Origin: Polaromonas sp. CF318 | Lineage (GTDB): Bacteria; Pseudomonadota; Gammaproteobacteria; Burkholderiales; Burkholderiaceae_C | Direction of reading: 5' to 3' | Length of the DNA: 64,000 bases | Assembly (NCBI RefSeq): GCF_000282655.1 | Contig: NZ_AKIV01000074.1 | Coordinates: forward strand, 1 to 64,000 | Part shown: one piece after another, positions 41,214 to 50,620 of the stretch | Position numbering within the stretch: position 1 is the first letter of the stretch | Layout of the letters: every line of letters starts with the position of its first letter | Notes under the pieces: model-generated | What the model was told of the DNA's origin: nothing | Databases searched by the model: none | What the model saw: only the letters and a program-made list of their open reading frames with translations | Program-made: the position numbers and the translations under genes

Positions 41214-44200
41214 TCAGCGCGTCTCCGTGGAAGCCTGGCTGGGCTTGTTGTCGGCCTGGGCCTTGCGGTCCAGCTTGGTGACCCGGGGGTCGGACCAGGT
41301 GCCGTCGATGTGGAACTCCTGGGTGGCCGCCTGTATCAGGGGCCGGCGCAAAAACATCTGCGCCAGGAAGCTGCCCAGCCCGATGGCCGGGTTGATGGCC
41401 GTGGCGATCAGCGAGGCCGTGCCGGCGTTGATCTCCGGCACCACCACGACCTTGATGTCCTGCGTCTCCCTGGCGATGTCGGCCGAGCCCTCCATGAGCA
41501 CGGCGGCATTGACGCCGCGCATCTGCAGGTTGTTGGTATAAGCCACACCCTGGTTGATGTTGACGTCGCCGCGCACGAAGTCGAAGGCGAAGCCCTCGGA
41601 AAAGACGTCGCGAAAATCCAGCGCCAGCCGCCGCGGCAGGGACTGCAGGCTCAGCACGCCGAGCAGCTTGGCGATGCCGGGGTCGGCCTTGACGAATTGC
41701 CCAGACTCGACATTGACGTTGAATTGCCCGCTCATGGACGGATAGTCGAAGCTCAGCGGCGAGCCCACCCAGGCCACCTGGCCTTCGAGCTTGCCCTTGC
41801 CGCGGCGAATCACCTCGCCCATGCCGAAACGCTTGAGCAGGGCGCCCGAGTCGGCGATTTCGAGCTTGAAATTCATCACCGTGCGGCGGCGTTCGGCGGC
41901 CACGCGCGCGGCGCGGTTGCTGCCCGCGGCAGCAGCGGCCTGCGCGTTCAGGGCCACCCAGTTGCCGTTGGCCGTCAGCACGGCCTCGGGCAGGATCACG
42001 TTGAATTTGTTCAGCCGCCATTCGCGCACGCCCTCGCGCGCCGCGCTTGAAGCGCCGCGATTGACGGCGTCGATCTCCACCCGTCCCAGCTTCTTGCCGC
42101 GCAGCTCCAGGTCTTCCACGACGATGTCCAGGGCCGGGATGCTGGCCGGCTGCTCGTTCAGGATGGCTTCCACCTCGTTGGCCGTGCCGGGTTCCAGGCT
42201 CAGGCGCGAGAGCCGCGCGTAGACGCGCCCGGCGCCTATGCCGCCGGGCTGGCGGAATTCAACATAACCGTTGAGCTCGGTGGCGTCGATGTTGGCGCGC
42301 CAGGTCAGGCCTTCGCGCGAACCGCCCACCACCACGTTGTTGAGCTTGCGCCCTTCCACCACCAGCTCGCGGGCGCGTATGGCCATGGTGGTCGGCAGGT
42401 AGCTCATGGCGGCGTTCGCGGCGGCGCGGTTGAGCGCCGCGGACGCCGCCGGCGGGGCGGTCTGCAGCGTGCCGCCCACCGTGGAGTCCCCCAGCAACTT
42501 CTGCCAGGCGTCGAGGTCCACATGGGCCAGGTTGATGTTGGCCGCCACGCCGGCTTCCTGCATGGGCGCGGCCTCGCCCGGCTCCAGGCCCACGGCGATG
42601 CCGCCGCGAATCACGCGCGGCTCGTTGCCGCTCAGGTCGCGCACGTAGACCACAGAGGCGGTGCGCCCTATCGAGACCGACAGCTGGTCTTCAAGTTTTT
42701 GCCCCGGACCCATGGAGGCCTGCAGCAAAGCATTTTCAAAGCGCAGCGGCAGCATCGCGTCGGCGGTTTTGTTCAGGGGCGCGGGCAGGTTCAGCGCCAT
42801 GCCCTGCAGGTTGCTGGAAATCGCCAGCTCCGGCACGCCGCGGCGAAACCCGAGTGTCGCGGTGTAGGCCGTGCTGCCGCTGGCGTTTTGCGCCATGCGC
42901 GCCAGCGGGCCCAGCTCCCTGGCCTGGCGCAAGCCTTCGGCGCTCACGCTGCCTTGCGCCTTGAAGGTCGCGACGGTTTCCGTCTCTGCGCTGCCCGTGG
43001 CACGCGGATGCGTGCTCAGGCCGCCGTCAAAGCGCACATCGCCGCCCAGCAGTTTGGCCTGGCCGCCGGCGACGGAGAAACCCTTTTCGCTGACATTCAC
43101 CACGCCCTTGAGTTTTGCCAGCATGGGCGCGGCCGCCGCGAACTGCACGTCATTGCCGGGCAGCGTGACCGTGCCTTCGACGCGGGATTTGTCGATCGAA
43201 TGGATGGGCAGCTCCATGTGGAAACGGTAGTCGGCCGTGCCGCCGGCCTTGGCCCCGGCCAGCGCGTGGCTGGTCATGCTGCCCACCGGCGACTGGTTGA
43301 CGAAGCCCAGCGCGTCGGCCAGCGCCCCCTTGAGGTCCACGTTCACATGGACCGTCGAATCATGGGTCAGGTCCGGAATGCGGGCTTCGCCCTTGGCCAG
43401 CTGCAGGCCCGGCAGGCCGGCGACCTTGCCGCTGGCGCCGTTCACTTCGAGCGAGGCGCGGTCAAAGACCAGTTCACCGCCCAGCTCGGTCAGGGCCGGC
43501 CAGGGCGCCGCGCCGGCCGGCTGTATGGTTTTGGGCACATAGGCGAAGTGGCCATTGCGGATTTTGGCGGAGACGCGGAAATCCCCCTGCGCCGGGTTGG
43601 TGAAGGGCAGGTGCTCGAGCGGGCCTTTGACCTTGAACTTCACGTCGCTGACCTGGCCCTGCACCACCGCGTCGCGCACATAGTGGCGGACCTGGTCGGG
43701 CAGCACCAGAGGCAGGTAGCGATGCACCCGCGCGCCGTCGCCCCGGCTCAGGCTGCCCTGCAGGTCGAGTACGCCGGGAAAACGCGGGTCGGGCGCGCCC
43801 GCGGCGGCCGGGCCGGCCGCGTCGCCCGTGCGCCAGCTGGCCTGCGCCTGGCCCTGTGCGTCGGCATTGGCGAACTGCAGGTTGCGCAGTTGCGCCTCGA
43901 TTTTGCGACCCGAAAATTTCCATTGGGCATCGACAGCCAGCTGGTCAAACGGCACCAGCGAATCCTCAAAGACGCCGGGCAGGTCGAGCGCGCCGTTGGC
44001 GATCTTGACCTTGGCCTGCCCGCCCTCGTGGGTGAGGTCAAAGTCAATCGCGGCGCCGCTGATGCCCGGCCTGCCGGGCCTGGGATGCGCCGCGGCGGAG
44101 GCGGCCGCCGCCGGTGGCTGGGGCGCCGGCAGCGCCGCAACGCTCAGGCCGGCCACCCGGCCTTTCGCGGCATAGGTGCTGGGCGCGGCGATGGGTCCTT

Positions 44201-45437
44201 GCCAGCGCGCCTCGACAGTCTCCACCAGCCCCTTGGGCGCGAAGGAGGCGATGAAACCGTGTGTGGCGGCATCAAGCGGCAGGCGGTTGGCGATCTGCGC
44301 GAGCGCGGCCAGGTCGAGCTTGTCGGCCTTGAGCTCGGTGTGCTGCGACACGCCGGCCCCGTCGCCGGTGTGCGCCAGGGCCACATTACCGCCCGGCCAC
44401 TGCAGGCCGTCGCGGGTGCGAAAGCGCAAGCCCTCGGTGCTGAAGTCAAAGCCGTTGTCGCGCTGGCCGCCGCCTATGCGCCCCGCGACGGATTCAAAGG
44501 CCAGCGGCTGGAGCTTGGCGCCGAAGCGCGCATCCACGTCCTGCAGCGCCACGTCGGCGGTGCCGCCGGTAATACGGCCCTTGCTCACATCCGCCCAGGC
44601 GCGCAACGCGCCGTTGCCGCGCGCCAGTTCCACACCCAGCGTGTCCACGCTGACGTACTGCCGGATGCGCGATGCGTCCACGCGGGCGAAGTCGGCGAAC
44701 AGCTGCCCCGTCCAGGCGTCGAAGTCGCCGGCGCTGCCGGACAGCAGCGATTGCCGGAAGATGCCCCTGACGCTGAAGCGGTCACCCCATTCCGGCGGCG
44801 GCGTGGCATCCAGGCGCAGCAGGTGGCGGCGCCGCGCGTTGCGCATGACCCAGTCGACCTGTGTAAGCGCCAGCGGCGGCGCCCGCTGCAATTCGTCGGT
44901 CCAGCGCACGGTGCCGCCGCGTATGGCGAACTCGGTTTGCGAAAAAAACCAGTCGGCCGCGGCGCTCTGGCCGCCGGCGCGATCCTGCGAGACGTCCAGC
45001 CCGCCCACATAGATTTTCCCGTCCGCGGCGCGGCGTATGTCCAGTTCGGGCCTGTCGATGTAGATCTGCTCAAAGCCCAGCCCCCAGATCGAGGAAGGCG
45101 ACAGGGCGCCCAGCACGCGCGGCAGCCTCAGGGCTTCGCGGCCCTGCGCGTCCAGCAGGGTGACGTCGCTCAACTCGAAGGAAGGGATCATGCCCTGGGA
45201 ATGCGCGGTGATGCCGCCTATGCGCACAGGCACCCCCAAGGCCTTGCTGGCCTCTATTTCCAGGCGCGGACGGAATTCGCCGATTCGCGGCACAATCCAG
45301 CCATGCAGCACGAACCAGCTCAGGCCAAAGAGCAGCCAGGCCGCGCCGACGAGCCACAACAGAATGCGCAGGATCAAGGCAAGCCAGTGCAGGCGGCGCG
45401 GCGGCAGGGGGGACAGGCTGGGAATCGTTGGCTCCAT
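41214..45437 (-). CDS. yhdP: YhdP family AsmA-like envelope protein
   Basis: A 1407-residue protein: N-terminal helix (LALILRILLWLVGAAWLLFGL, about 16-36) and a very long periplasmic part rich in beta strands, the shape of AsmA-like bridge proteins that carry phospholipids between the membranes. The DUF3971 part is in the middle and the AsmA-type C-terminus ends with QFNVNVESGQFVKADPGIAKLLG and FHIDGTWSDPRVTKL, which is highly conserved in the family. It heads the run yhdP-nitrilase-kinase-regulator and is divergent from glnE. A CATAAT on the minus strand lies ten bases before the ATG. Confidence 0.92.
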   Translation of the reverse strand: MEPTIPSLSPLPPRRLHWLALILRILLWLVGAAWLLFGLSWFVLHGWIVPRIGEFRPRLEIEASKALGVPVRIGGITAHSQGMIPSFELSDVTLLDAQGREALRLPRVLGALSPSSIWGLGFEQIYIDRPELDIRRAADGKIYVGGLDVSQDRAGGQSAAADWFFSQTEFAIRGGTVRWTDELQRAPPLALTQVDWVMRNARRRHLLRLDATPPPEWGDRFSVRGIFRQSLLSGSAGDFDAWTGQLFADFARVDASRIRQYVSVDTLGVELARGNGALRAWADVSKGRITGGTADVALQDVDARFGAKLQPLAFESVAGRIGGGQRDNGFDFSTEGLRFRTRDGLQWPGGNVALAHTGDGAGVSQHTELKADKLDLAALAQIANRLPLDAATHGFIASFAPKGLVETVEARWQGPIAAPSTYAAKGRVAGLSVAALPAPQPPAAAASAAAHPRPGRPGISGAAIDFDLTHEGGQAKVKIANGALDLPGVFEDSLVPFDQLAVDAQWKFSGRKIEAQLRNLQFANADAQGQAQASWRTGDAAGPAAAGAPDPRFPGVLDLQGSLSRGDGARVHRYLPLVLPDQVRHYVRDAVVQGQVSDVKFKVKGPLEHLPFTNPAQGDFRVSAKIRNGHFAYVPKTIQPAGAAPWPALTELGGELVFDRASLEVNGASGKVAGLPGLQLAKGEARIPDLTHDSTVHVNVDLKGALADALGFVNQSPVGSMTSHALAGAKAGGTADYRFHMELPIHSIDKSRVEGTVTLPGNDVQFAAAAPMLAKLKGVVNVSEKGFSVAGGQAKLLGGDVRFDGGLSTHPRATGSAETETVATFKAQGSVSAEGLRQARELGPLARMAQNASGSTAYTATLGFRRGVPELAISSNLQGMALNLPAPLNKTADAMLPLRFENALLQASMGPGQKLEDQLSVSIGRTASVVYVRDLSGNEPRVIRGGIAVGLEPGEAAPMQEAGVAANINLAHVDLDAWQKLLGDSTVGGTLQTAPPAASAALNRAAANAAMSYLPTTMAIRARELVVEGRKLNNVVVGGSREGLTWRANIDATELNGYVEFRQPGGIGAGRVYARLSRLSLEPGTANEVEAILNEQPASIPALDIVVEDLELRGKKLGRVEIDAVNRGASSAAREGVREWRLNKFNVILPEAVLTANGNWVALNAQAAAAAGSNRAARVAAERRRTVMNFKLEIADSGALLKRFGMGEVIRRGKGKLEGQVAWVGSPLSFDYPSMSGQFNVNVESGQFVKADPGIAKLLGVLSLQSLPRRLALDFRDVFSEGFAFDFVRGDVNINQGVAYTNNLQMRGVNAAVLMEGSADIARETQDIKVVVVPEINAGTASLIATAINPAIGLGSFLAQMFLRRPLIQAATQEFHIDGTWSDPRVTKLDRKAQADNKPSQASTETR

Positions 45438-45454
45438 TGACCAGAGAATTATGA

Positions 45455-45481
45455 CCGCCGGGGCGCTTATCCGCCCGGCGG
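45455..45481. promoter_or_regulatory. Imperfect inverted repeat between yhdP and glnE
   Basis: CCGCCGGGGCG (45455-45465) and CGCCCGGCGG (45472-45481) pair with one bulged G around a CTTATC centre. It lies in the 73-base divergent region and could be an operator or a hairpin in either leader. Confidence 0.35.
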
Positions 45482-45510
45482 GGGACCATGAAGTTTTGTG
45501 AAGTAGTGTG

Positions 45511-48273
45511 ATGACCGTTGCCCTGACCGCCAGCCCTGAATCTCCCTCCGCCGCCGGGCCGGCCGCGTCAGGTTATTCCCGCTTCGTCCAGCGCGTGCGC
45601 CGCCGCTATGCCGAATGGCTTGCGCTGCTGCCCCCCGGGGCGCCGGTGCGCGCCGGCATGCAAACCGCCCTGGATGCCCTGCTGGCGCAGGGGCTGGAAA
45701 CCGGCGCCGCGCTGCGGGTGTTGCGCCAGCTGGTGATGGAAAGGTTGGTGGTGCTCGATTGCGACGGCGCCAGCGAAGACCAGGCGCCGCTGAAGGTCGT
45801 GACCTGCGCCATGACCGAATTGGCGGAGCTGGCCCTCGACGTGGCCATGCGGGAGTCGGCCCGCACGCTTGACGCCCAGCACGGCGCGCCGCAGGCTCCC
45901 GGCGGGGAGCGCGCCCGGATGTGGGTGGTCGGCATGGGCAAGCTGGGAGCGCGCGAACTCAATGTCTCCAGCGACATCGACCTGATCTATGTCTACGACC
46001 ACAACGGTGAAACCGCCGGGCGCAGCGACGGACGCGGCCAGATATCGAACCACGAATACTTCGCGCACCAGGTCAAGGCCGTCTTCAGCCTGATCGGCGA
46101 TGCCACCGAGCACGGCTTTGTTTTCCGGGTTGACCTGGCGCTCAGGCCCAACGGCAATTCCGGCCCGGCCGCCGTCTCGCTCAGCGCGCTGGAAGAATAT
46201 TTCCAGGCGCAAGGCCGCGAATGGGAGCGTTTCGCCTGGCTCAAAAGCCGTGTGGTGGCACCGCTGGCGTGCGTGCAAAGCGGCGCCGCGCAGGCGCTGC
46301 GCGGCCCGGTGCTGCCCTTTGTGTTCAGGCGCTACCTCGACTACAACGTATTCGACGCGCTGCGCACGCTGCACCGGCAGATCCGCGAGCATGCGGCCAA
46401 ACGTTGCGCCGGCCATCCCGAACGCGCCAACGACGTCAAGATGTCGCGCGGCGGCATACGCGAAATTGAATTCACCGTGCAGTTGCTGCAGGTGGTGCGC
46501 GGTGGGCAATTCCCGGAACTGCGCACCCGCCCCACGGTGGACGCCCTGCAACGCGTGGCCCGCGCCGGCCTGATGCCGCAGGAAACGGCCGACGCGCTGG
46601 CGCGGGCCTACGATTTCCTGCGCCGGGTGGAGCACCGCATCCAGTACCTGGACGACCAGCAGACCCATGTGCTGCCCACGCGCGACGACGACCTGGCCTG
46701 GATCGCCGAAACACTGGGCTACGGCAACTGCTGCCCCTTTCTCAGCGAACTCGACGCGCATCGGGAACTGGTGGCCGGCGAGTTTGACAAGCTGCTGGGC
46801 GGCAAGCCCGACTGCAAGGGCTGCGGCGGTAAAGCCAAGGCCCCACCGCAGCAACTCGATGACCTGCTGGAGCAGCTTTCCGAGCAATGGCCCGAACAGT
46901 TCCGCGCGCGCCTGGCGCTGTGGCGCCAGCATCCCCGCGTGCTGGGCCTGCGCGAGGATTCACGCGCGCGCCTGACGCGGCTGGTGCAGCGCACCGCCGC
47001 CTGGCTGGCCGAGGGTACGGTGACGGAAGAGGCCGCCGTGCGCATCATCGACTGGATAGAACCCCTGCTCAGGCGCGAAAGCTACCTGGCGCTGCTGCTG
47101 GAGCGGCCGGCCGTGCATGAGCGCCTGCTGCGCCTGCTGGGCGCGGCCAAATGGCCCGCGCGCTACCTGCTGCTGCATCCCGGCGTGATCGACGAGCTGG
47201 CCAGCGACGAGCTGCTCAAGGAACGCTTTGACGGCGCGGCTTTCGCCCGCGACGTGGAGCAACGACTGGCTGCCCTGCGCAGCACCGGCGAGGACGACGA
47301 GGAAACCTGCCTGAACCTGCTGCGCCGCGCCCACCATGCCGAGGTCTTTCGCACGCTGGCGCGTGACCTCGAAGGCGTGCTCACGGTCGAGCAGGTGGCC
47401 GACGACCTGAGCGCTCTGGCCGAAGCGATCCTGGACATCACCGCGCGCTGGTGCTGGCAGCGCCTGAAAAACCGCCATCGTGACACGCCGCAGTTCGCCA
47501 TCATTGCCTACGGCAAGCTGGGCGGCAAGGAGCTCGGCTACGGCAGCGACCTGGACATCGTGTTCGTCTACGAGGACGAGGACGAACGCGCGCCCGAGGT
47601 CTATGCGGCCTTTGTGCGCAAGCTGATCAACTGGCTGACCATCAAGACCGGCGAGGGCGACCTGTTCGAGATCGACACGGCCCTGCGCCCCAACGGCAAT
47701 TCGGGCCTGCTGGTCACCAGCTTCGAGGCCTACACCCGCTACCAGCAGCAGCGCGGCAGCAACACCGCCTGGACCTGGGAACACCAGGCCATGACACGCG
47801 CGCGCTGCGTGCTCGGCGGCGATTCGCTGCGCCAGCGCTTTGACCAGGTGCGCGAGACCGTCATCACCGCCCCGCGCGATACCGCGGCGCTGCGCAGCGA
47901 GATCGTCGCCATGCGCGAGAAGGTGCGCAGCGCCCGACCGGTGCGGGGCGACAAATTCGACGTGAAACACAGCCCCGGCGGCATGGTGGACGCCGAGTTC
48001 GCCGTGCAATTCCTGGTGCTGTCCGAATCCGCGCGGCACCCGGAGCTGATCGCCAACGTGGGCAACATCTCCCTGCTGCAGCGCGCCGAAGCCGCCGGCC
48101 TGCTGCCGCCCGGCGTGGGCCAGCGCGCGGCCGCCGCCTACCGCGAGCTGCGGCGCGTGCAGCACCGCGCCCGCCTCAACGAGGAGCCGACCCAGGTCAG
48201 CCCGCCGGCGCTGCAGGCCGAGTGCGACGCCATCCGGCAGCTGTGGATTTCCACCTTCAAATCAAACGATTGA
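45511..48273 (+). CDS. glnE: Glutamine synthetase adenylyltransferase/adenylyl-removing enzyme
   Basis: Bifunctional enzyme of about 920 residues that adds and removes AMP on glutamine synthetase in answer to PII and glutamine. Two nucleotidyltransferase domains are visible: SSDIDLIYVYDH near residue 155 (adenylyl-removing half) and YGSDLDIVFVYEDEDE near 675 (adenylylating half), each followed by its helical domain with SRGGIREIEFTVQLLQ and SPGGMVDAEFAVQFLVL. ATG at 45511 is used; a GTG directly before it is possible. No good ribosome site. Its stop codon lies inside the palindrome of the next gene. Confidence 0.96.
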   Translation: MTVALTASPESPSAAGPAASGYSRFVQRVRRRYAEWLALLPPGAPVRAGMQTALDALLAQGLETGAALRVLRQLVMERLVVLDCDGASEDQAPLKVVTCAMTELAELALDVAMRESARTLDAQHGAPQAPGGERARMWVVGMGKLGARELNVSSDIDLIYVYDHNGETAGRSDGRGQISNHEYFAHQVKAVFSLIGDATEHGFVFRVDLALRPNGNSGPAAVSLSALEEYFQAQGREWERFAWLKSRVVAPLACVQSGAAQALRGPVLPFVFRRYLDYNVFDALRTLHRQIREHAAKRCAGHPERANDVKMSRGGIREIEFTVQLLQVVRGGQFPELRTRPTVDALQRVARAGLMPQETADALARAYDFLRRVEHRIQYLDDQQTHVLPTRDDDLAWIAETLGYGNCCPFLSELDAHRELVAGEFDKLLGGKPDCKGCGGKAKAPPQQLDDLLEQLSEQWPEQFRARLALWRQHPRVLGLREDSRARLTRLVQRTAAWLAEGTVTEEAAVRIIDWIEPLLRRESYLALLLERPAVHERLLRLLGAAKWPARYLLLHPGVIDELASDELLKERFDGAAFARDVEQRLAALRSTGEDDEETCLNLLRRAHHAEVFRTLARDLEGVLTVEQVADDLSALAEAILDITARWCWQRLKNRHRDTPQFAIIAYGKLGGKELGYGSDLDIVFVYEDEDERAPEVYAAFVRKLINWLTIKTGEGDLFEIDTALRPNGNSGLLVTSFEAYTRYQQQRGSNTAWTWEHQAMTRARCVLGGDSLRQRFDQVRETVITAPRDTAALRSEIVAMREKVRSARPVRGDKFDVKHSPGGMVDAEFAVQFLVLSESARHPELIANVGNISLLQRAEAAGLLPPGVGQRAAAAYRELRRVQHRARLNEEPTQVSPPALQAECDAIRQLWISTFKSND

Positions 48274-48286
48274 TTTAATTCAATCG
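48267..48286. promoter_or_regulatory. Palindromic operator candidate for the TetR-type regulator
   Basis: CGATTGA (48267-48273) and TCAATCG (48280-48286) are perfect arms around TTTAAT; the symmetry extends outward as ATCAAAC and GTTTGAT with different spacing. A -10-like TCTAAT (48305-48310) lies 18 bases further, so the palindrome covers the -35 region of the regulator promoter. The left arm overlaps the last codons of glnE. Confidence 0.6.
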
Positions 48287-48317
48287 CTTGTTTGATTCAT
48301 GTGCTCTAATGCGGCAC

Positions 48318-49076
48318 ATGAATGCCGATCCCCGCCCCAAAACTGTATCGCGCGCCTCCGGCACTGAAGGCGAAGCCCGCAAGCAGCGCTCCGACGGCGC
48401 TCACGCCAGGGCGCACCTGCTGCACGCGGCGCTGCGCCTGTTCTCCGAGAAGGGTTTTGCCAAGACTTCGATACGCGACATCGCCCAGGCCGCGGGGGCC
48501 AACGTGGCGGCCATCAGCTATTATTTCGGCGACAAGGCGGGGCTGTACCGCGCCGTGTTCACCGAACCGCTGGGCAGCGCGCGCGACGACATCGCGCTGT
48601 ACAACCAGCCGCACTTCACGCTGCGCCAGTCACTGGAGGGGTTTTTCTCGGGTTTCCTGGAGCCCCTGCGCCAGGGCGAACTGGTCCAGCTGTCGACCCG
48701 GCTGCATTTTCGCGAGATGCTGGAGCCCACGGGCCTGTGGGCCGAAGAAATCGACAACGGCATCAAGCCCGCACACGCGGCCCTGGTAAAGGTGCTGTGC
48801 CGCCACCTGGGGCTGTCCAAGGCCGATGACGAGGTGCACAGGCTGGCCTTTTCCATCACCGGCCTGGCCATTCACATGTTCATCAGCCGCGAGGTGGTGG
48901 ACGCGATCCGGCCCCAGCTGTTCGGCACCCCCGACGCCGTGGAGCAGTGGGCCTCCAGCCTGGTGGCCTATGCCGAAGCCATGGTCGCCGTCGAAACGGC
49001 GCGCCGGAGCCACCTTCCAGACCATCCCGCGGCCGGCGCGCCGCAACTGAAAACCGCAAGCCATGAAAAAACCTGA
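48318..49076 (+). CDS. TetR-family repressor with CerR-type C-terminal domain
   Basis: A 252-residue regulator: N-terminal TetR helix-turn-helix (LLHAALRLFSEKGFAKTSIRDIAQAAGANVAAISYYFGDKAGLY) and a C-terminal CerR-like ligand domain (YNQPHFTLRQSLEGFFSGFLEPL ... FSITGLAIHMFIS). It leads an efflux operon and overlaps the outer-membrane factor gene by 14 bases, so it probably represses its own transcript. ATG at 48309 is an alternative start, but the -10-like TCTAAT covers it, which favours 48318. Confidence 0.9.
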   Translation: MNADPRPKTVSRASGTEGEARKQRSDGAHARAHLLHAALRLFSEKGFAKTSIRDIAQAAGANVAAISYYFGDKAGLYRAVFTEPLGSARDDIALYNQPHFTLRQSLEGFFSGFLEPLRQGELVQLSTRLHFREMLEPTGLWAEEIDNGIKPAHAALVKVLCRHLGLSKADDEVHRLAFSITGLAIHMFISREVVDAIRPQLFGTPDAVEQWASSLVAYAEAMVAVETARRSHLPDHPAAGAPQLKTASHEKT

Positions 49077-50592
49077 TTCCCAGCGCAAGCCGTCCCGCCT
49101 GACGGCACCGGGACTTTTGGCCGCCTGTGCGCTGCTGCTGGCCGGCTGCGCCACGGACCTTCCCCACAACACACCCGCCGCCCCCGTCCCGACGCAGTGG
49201 CAGGCGCCCGTGCCGGCTGCCGCGCCAGGCACCACCGCCGCCCTGCCCCACAACGGCAGCCTGGCCGGGCTGTCCCGCTGGTGGGGGCAGCAGAACGACC
49301 CCTTGCTGGTGGAACTGATCATGGCGGCGGAGGCCGTCAGCCCCAGCGTCTCGACGGCACGTTCCAACATCGAGCAGGCGCGGGCTTCGCGCGTGGCTTC
49401 CGGCGCGGCGATGCTGCCCACGCTGGACGCCATCGGCAGTGCCAGCCGCGGGCGCTCGGCGCCTGTCAACCGGGCGACGCCGCCGATCGCCACGACGCTG
49501 GAGGCGGGCCTGCAGGCGTCCTGGGAGATCGACCTGTTCGGCCAGTACGCGGCCAGCCGCGATGCCGACCAGCAGCGCTTTGAGGGCTCGCAGGCGACCT
49601 GGCATGCCGCGCGCGTGTCCATGGCCGCCGAAGTCGCGACGCAGTATTACAGCCTGCGCGCCTGCGAGAAGCTGCTGGAGGTCGCGCGCGCCGACGCCGC
49701 CTCGCGGGCCGAAACCTCGCGGCTCGCGGAACTGAGCACCAAGGCCGGCTTCCAGGCGCCCGCCACTGCGGCATTGGCCCAGGCCAGCGCCGCGGAAGGG
49801 CACGGCAACGCCATCCAGCAGCGCACGCTCTGCGACCTGGACATCAAGGCGCTGGTGGCGCTGACGGCCATTGACGAGCCCGCGCTGCGGCAAAAACTGG
49901 CCGCCAATCCCGTCGACCTGACACAGGAATCCATGGCACCGGTCATCAGCGTGCCCGCCGAGGTGCTGGCCCAGCGGCCCGACATCTTCAACGCAGCGCG
50001 CGAGGTGGACGCGGCCCACCTGGAAGTAGGCAGTGCGCGCGCGCAACGCTTTCCGAGGCTGAGCCTGAGCGGCTCGGTGTTCACCACCAAGTCGCGCACC
50101 AGCGCCTCCACGCAGCGTTTTGACACCTGGACGGTCGGGCCGCTGCAGCTGACGGTTCCGCTGTTTGACGGCGGCGCCAGCGAAGCCAATGTGGAGGCCG
50201 CCAAGGCCCGCTACGAGGACGCCGTGGCCCAGTACCGCGCCAGCGTGCGCAAAGCCGTGCAGGAGGTGGAGGAAGCACTGGTCAAGCTGCAAAGCACCGC
50301 CGAGCGCAACGAGGACGCGCGGGTCGCCGCGCAAGGCTACCGCGCCTCCTTCACCGGCACCGAGGCCCGCTACAAGAGCGGGCTGGCCAGCCTGGTCGAG
50401 CTCGAGGACGCCCGCCGCACGCTGCTGGCGGCGCAGAGCAATGTGGTCGCGCTGCAGCGCGAGCGCCGCAGCGCCTGGGTTGCCCTGTACCGCGCGCTGG
50501 GCGGCGGCTGGACCACGGCCGAGCCGCCGGTGCAACCCCTGGTGTCTAACGTCTCGGCGCCCGTCACGCCCGCTGCCATCACGGCGCCCTGA
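49063..50592 (+). CDS. RND efflux outer-membrane factor (NodT/OprM family)
   Basis: A 509-residue outer-membrane channel lipoprotein: lipobox LLLAGC with Cys29, then two OEP repeats. Typical blocks are WEIDLFGQYAASRDAD, AQRPDIFNAAREVDAAHLEVGSARAQRFP and GPLQLTVPLFDGGASEANVEAAKARYEDAV. It forms the exit duct for the adaptor and pump encoded next. It begins inside the regulator gene, in another frame, with a 14-base overlap. Confidence 0.93.
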   Translation: MKKPDSQRKPSRLTAPGLLAACALLLAGCATDLPHNTPAAPVPTQWQAPVPAAAPGTTAALPHNGSLAGLSRWWGQQNDPLLVELIMAAEAVSPSVSTARSNIEQARASRVASGAAMLPTLDAIGSASRGRSAPVNRATPPIATTLEAGLQASWEIDLFGQYAASRDADQQRFEGSQATWHAARVSMAAEVATQYYSLRACEKLLEVARADAASRAETSRLAELSTKAGFQAPATAALAQASAAEGHGNAIQQRTLCDLDIKALVALTAIDEPALRQKLAANPVDLTQESMAPVISVPAEVLAQRPDIFNAAREVDAAHLEVGSARAQRFPRLSLSGSVFTTKSRTSASTQRFDTWTVGPLQLTVPLFDGGASEANVEAAKARYEDAVAQYRASVRKAVQEVEEALVKLQSTAERNEDARVAAQGYRASFTGTEARYKSGLASLVELEDARRTLLAAQSNVVALQRERRSAWVALYRALGGGWTTAEPPVQPLVSNVSAPVTPAAITAP

Positions 50593-50620
50593 AGCCGCAA
50601 GCCCATCACTTTCGCCACTC

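Noticed and set aside
41212-42021. N-terminal extension of the Nit-type amidase
   Set aside because: The frame is open upstream but lies inside yhdP and its translation is low-complexity; homology starts exactly at 41211.
42522-45440. Plus-strand open frame of about 970 codons opposite yhdP
   Set aside because: Same antisense effect; composition is unlike a folded protein and it runs into the yhdP promoter.
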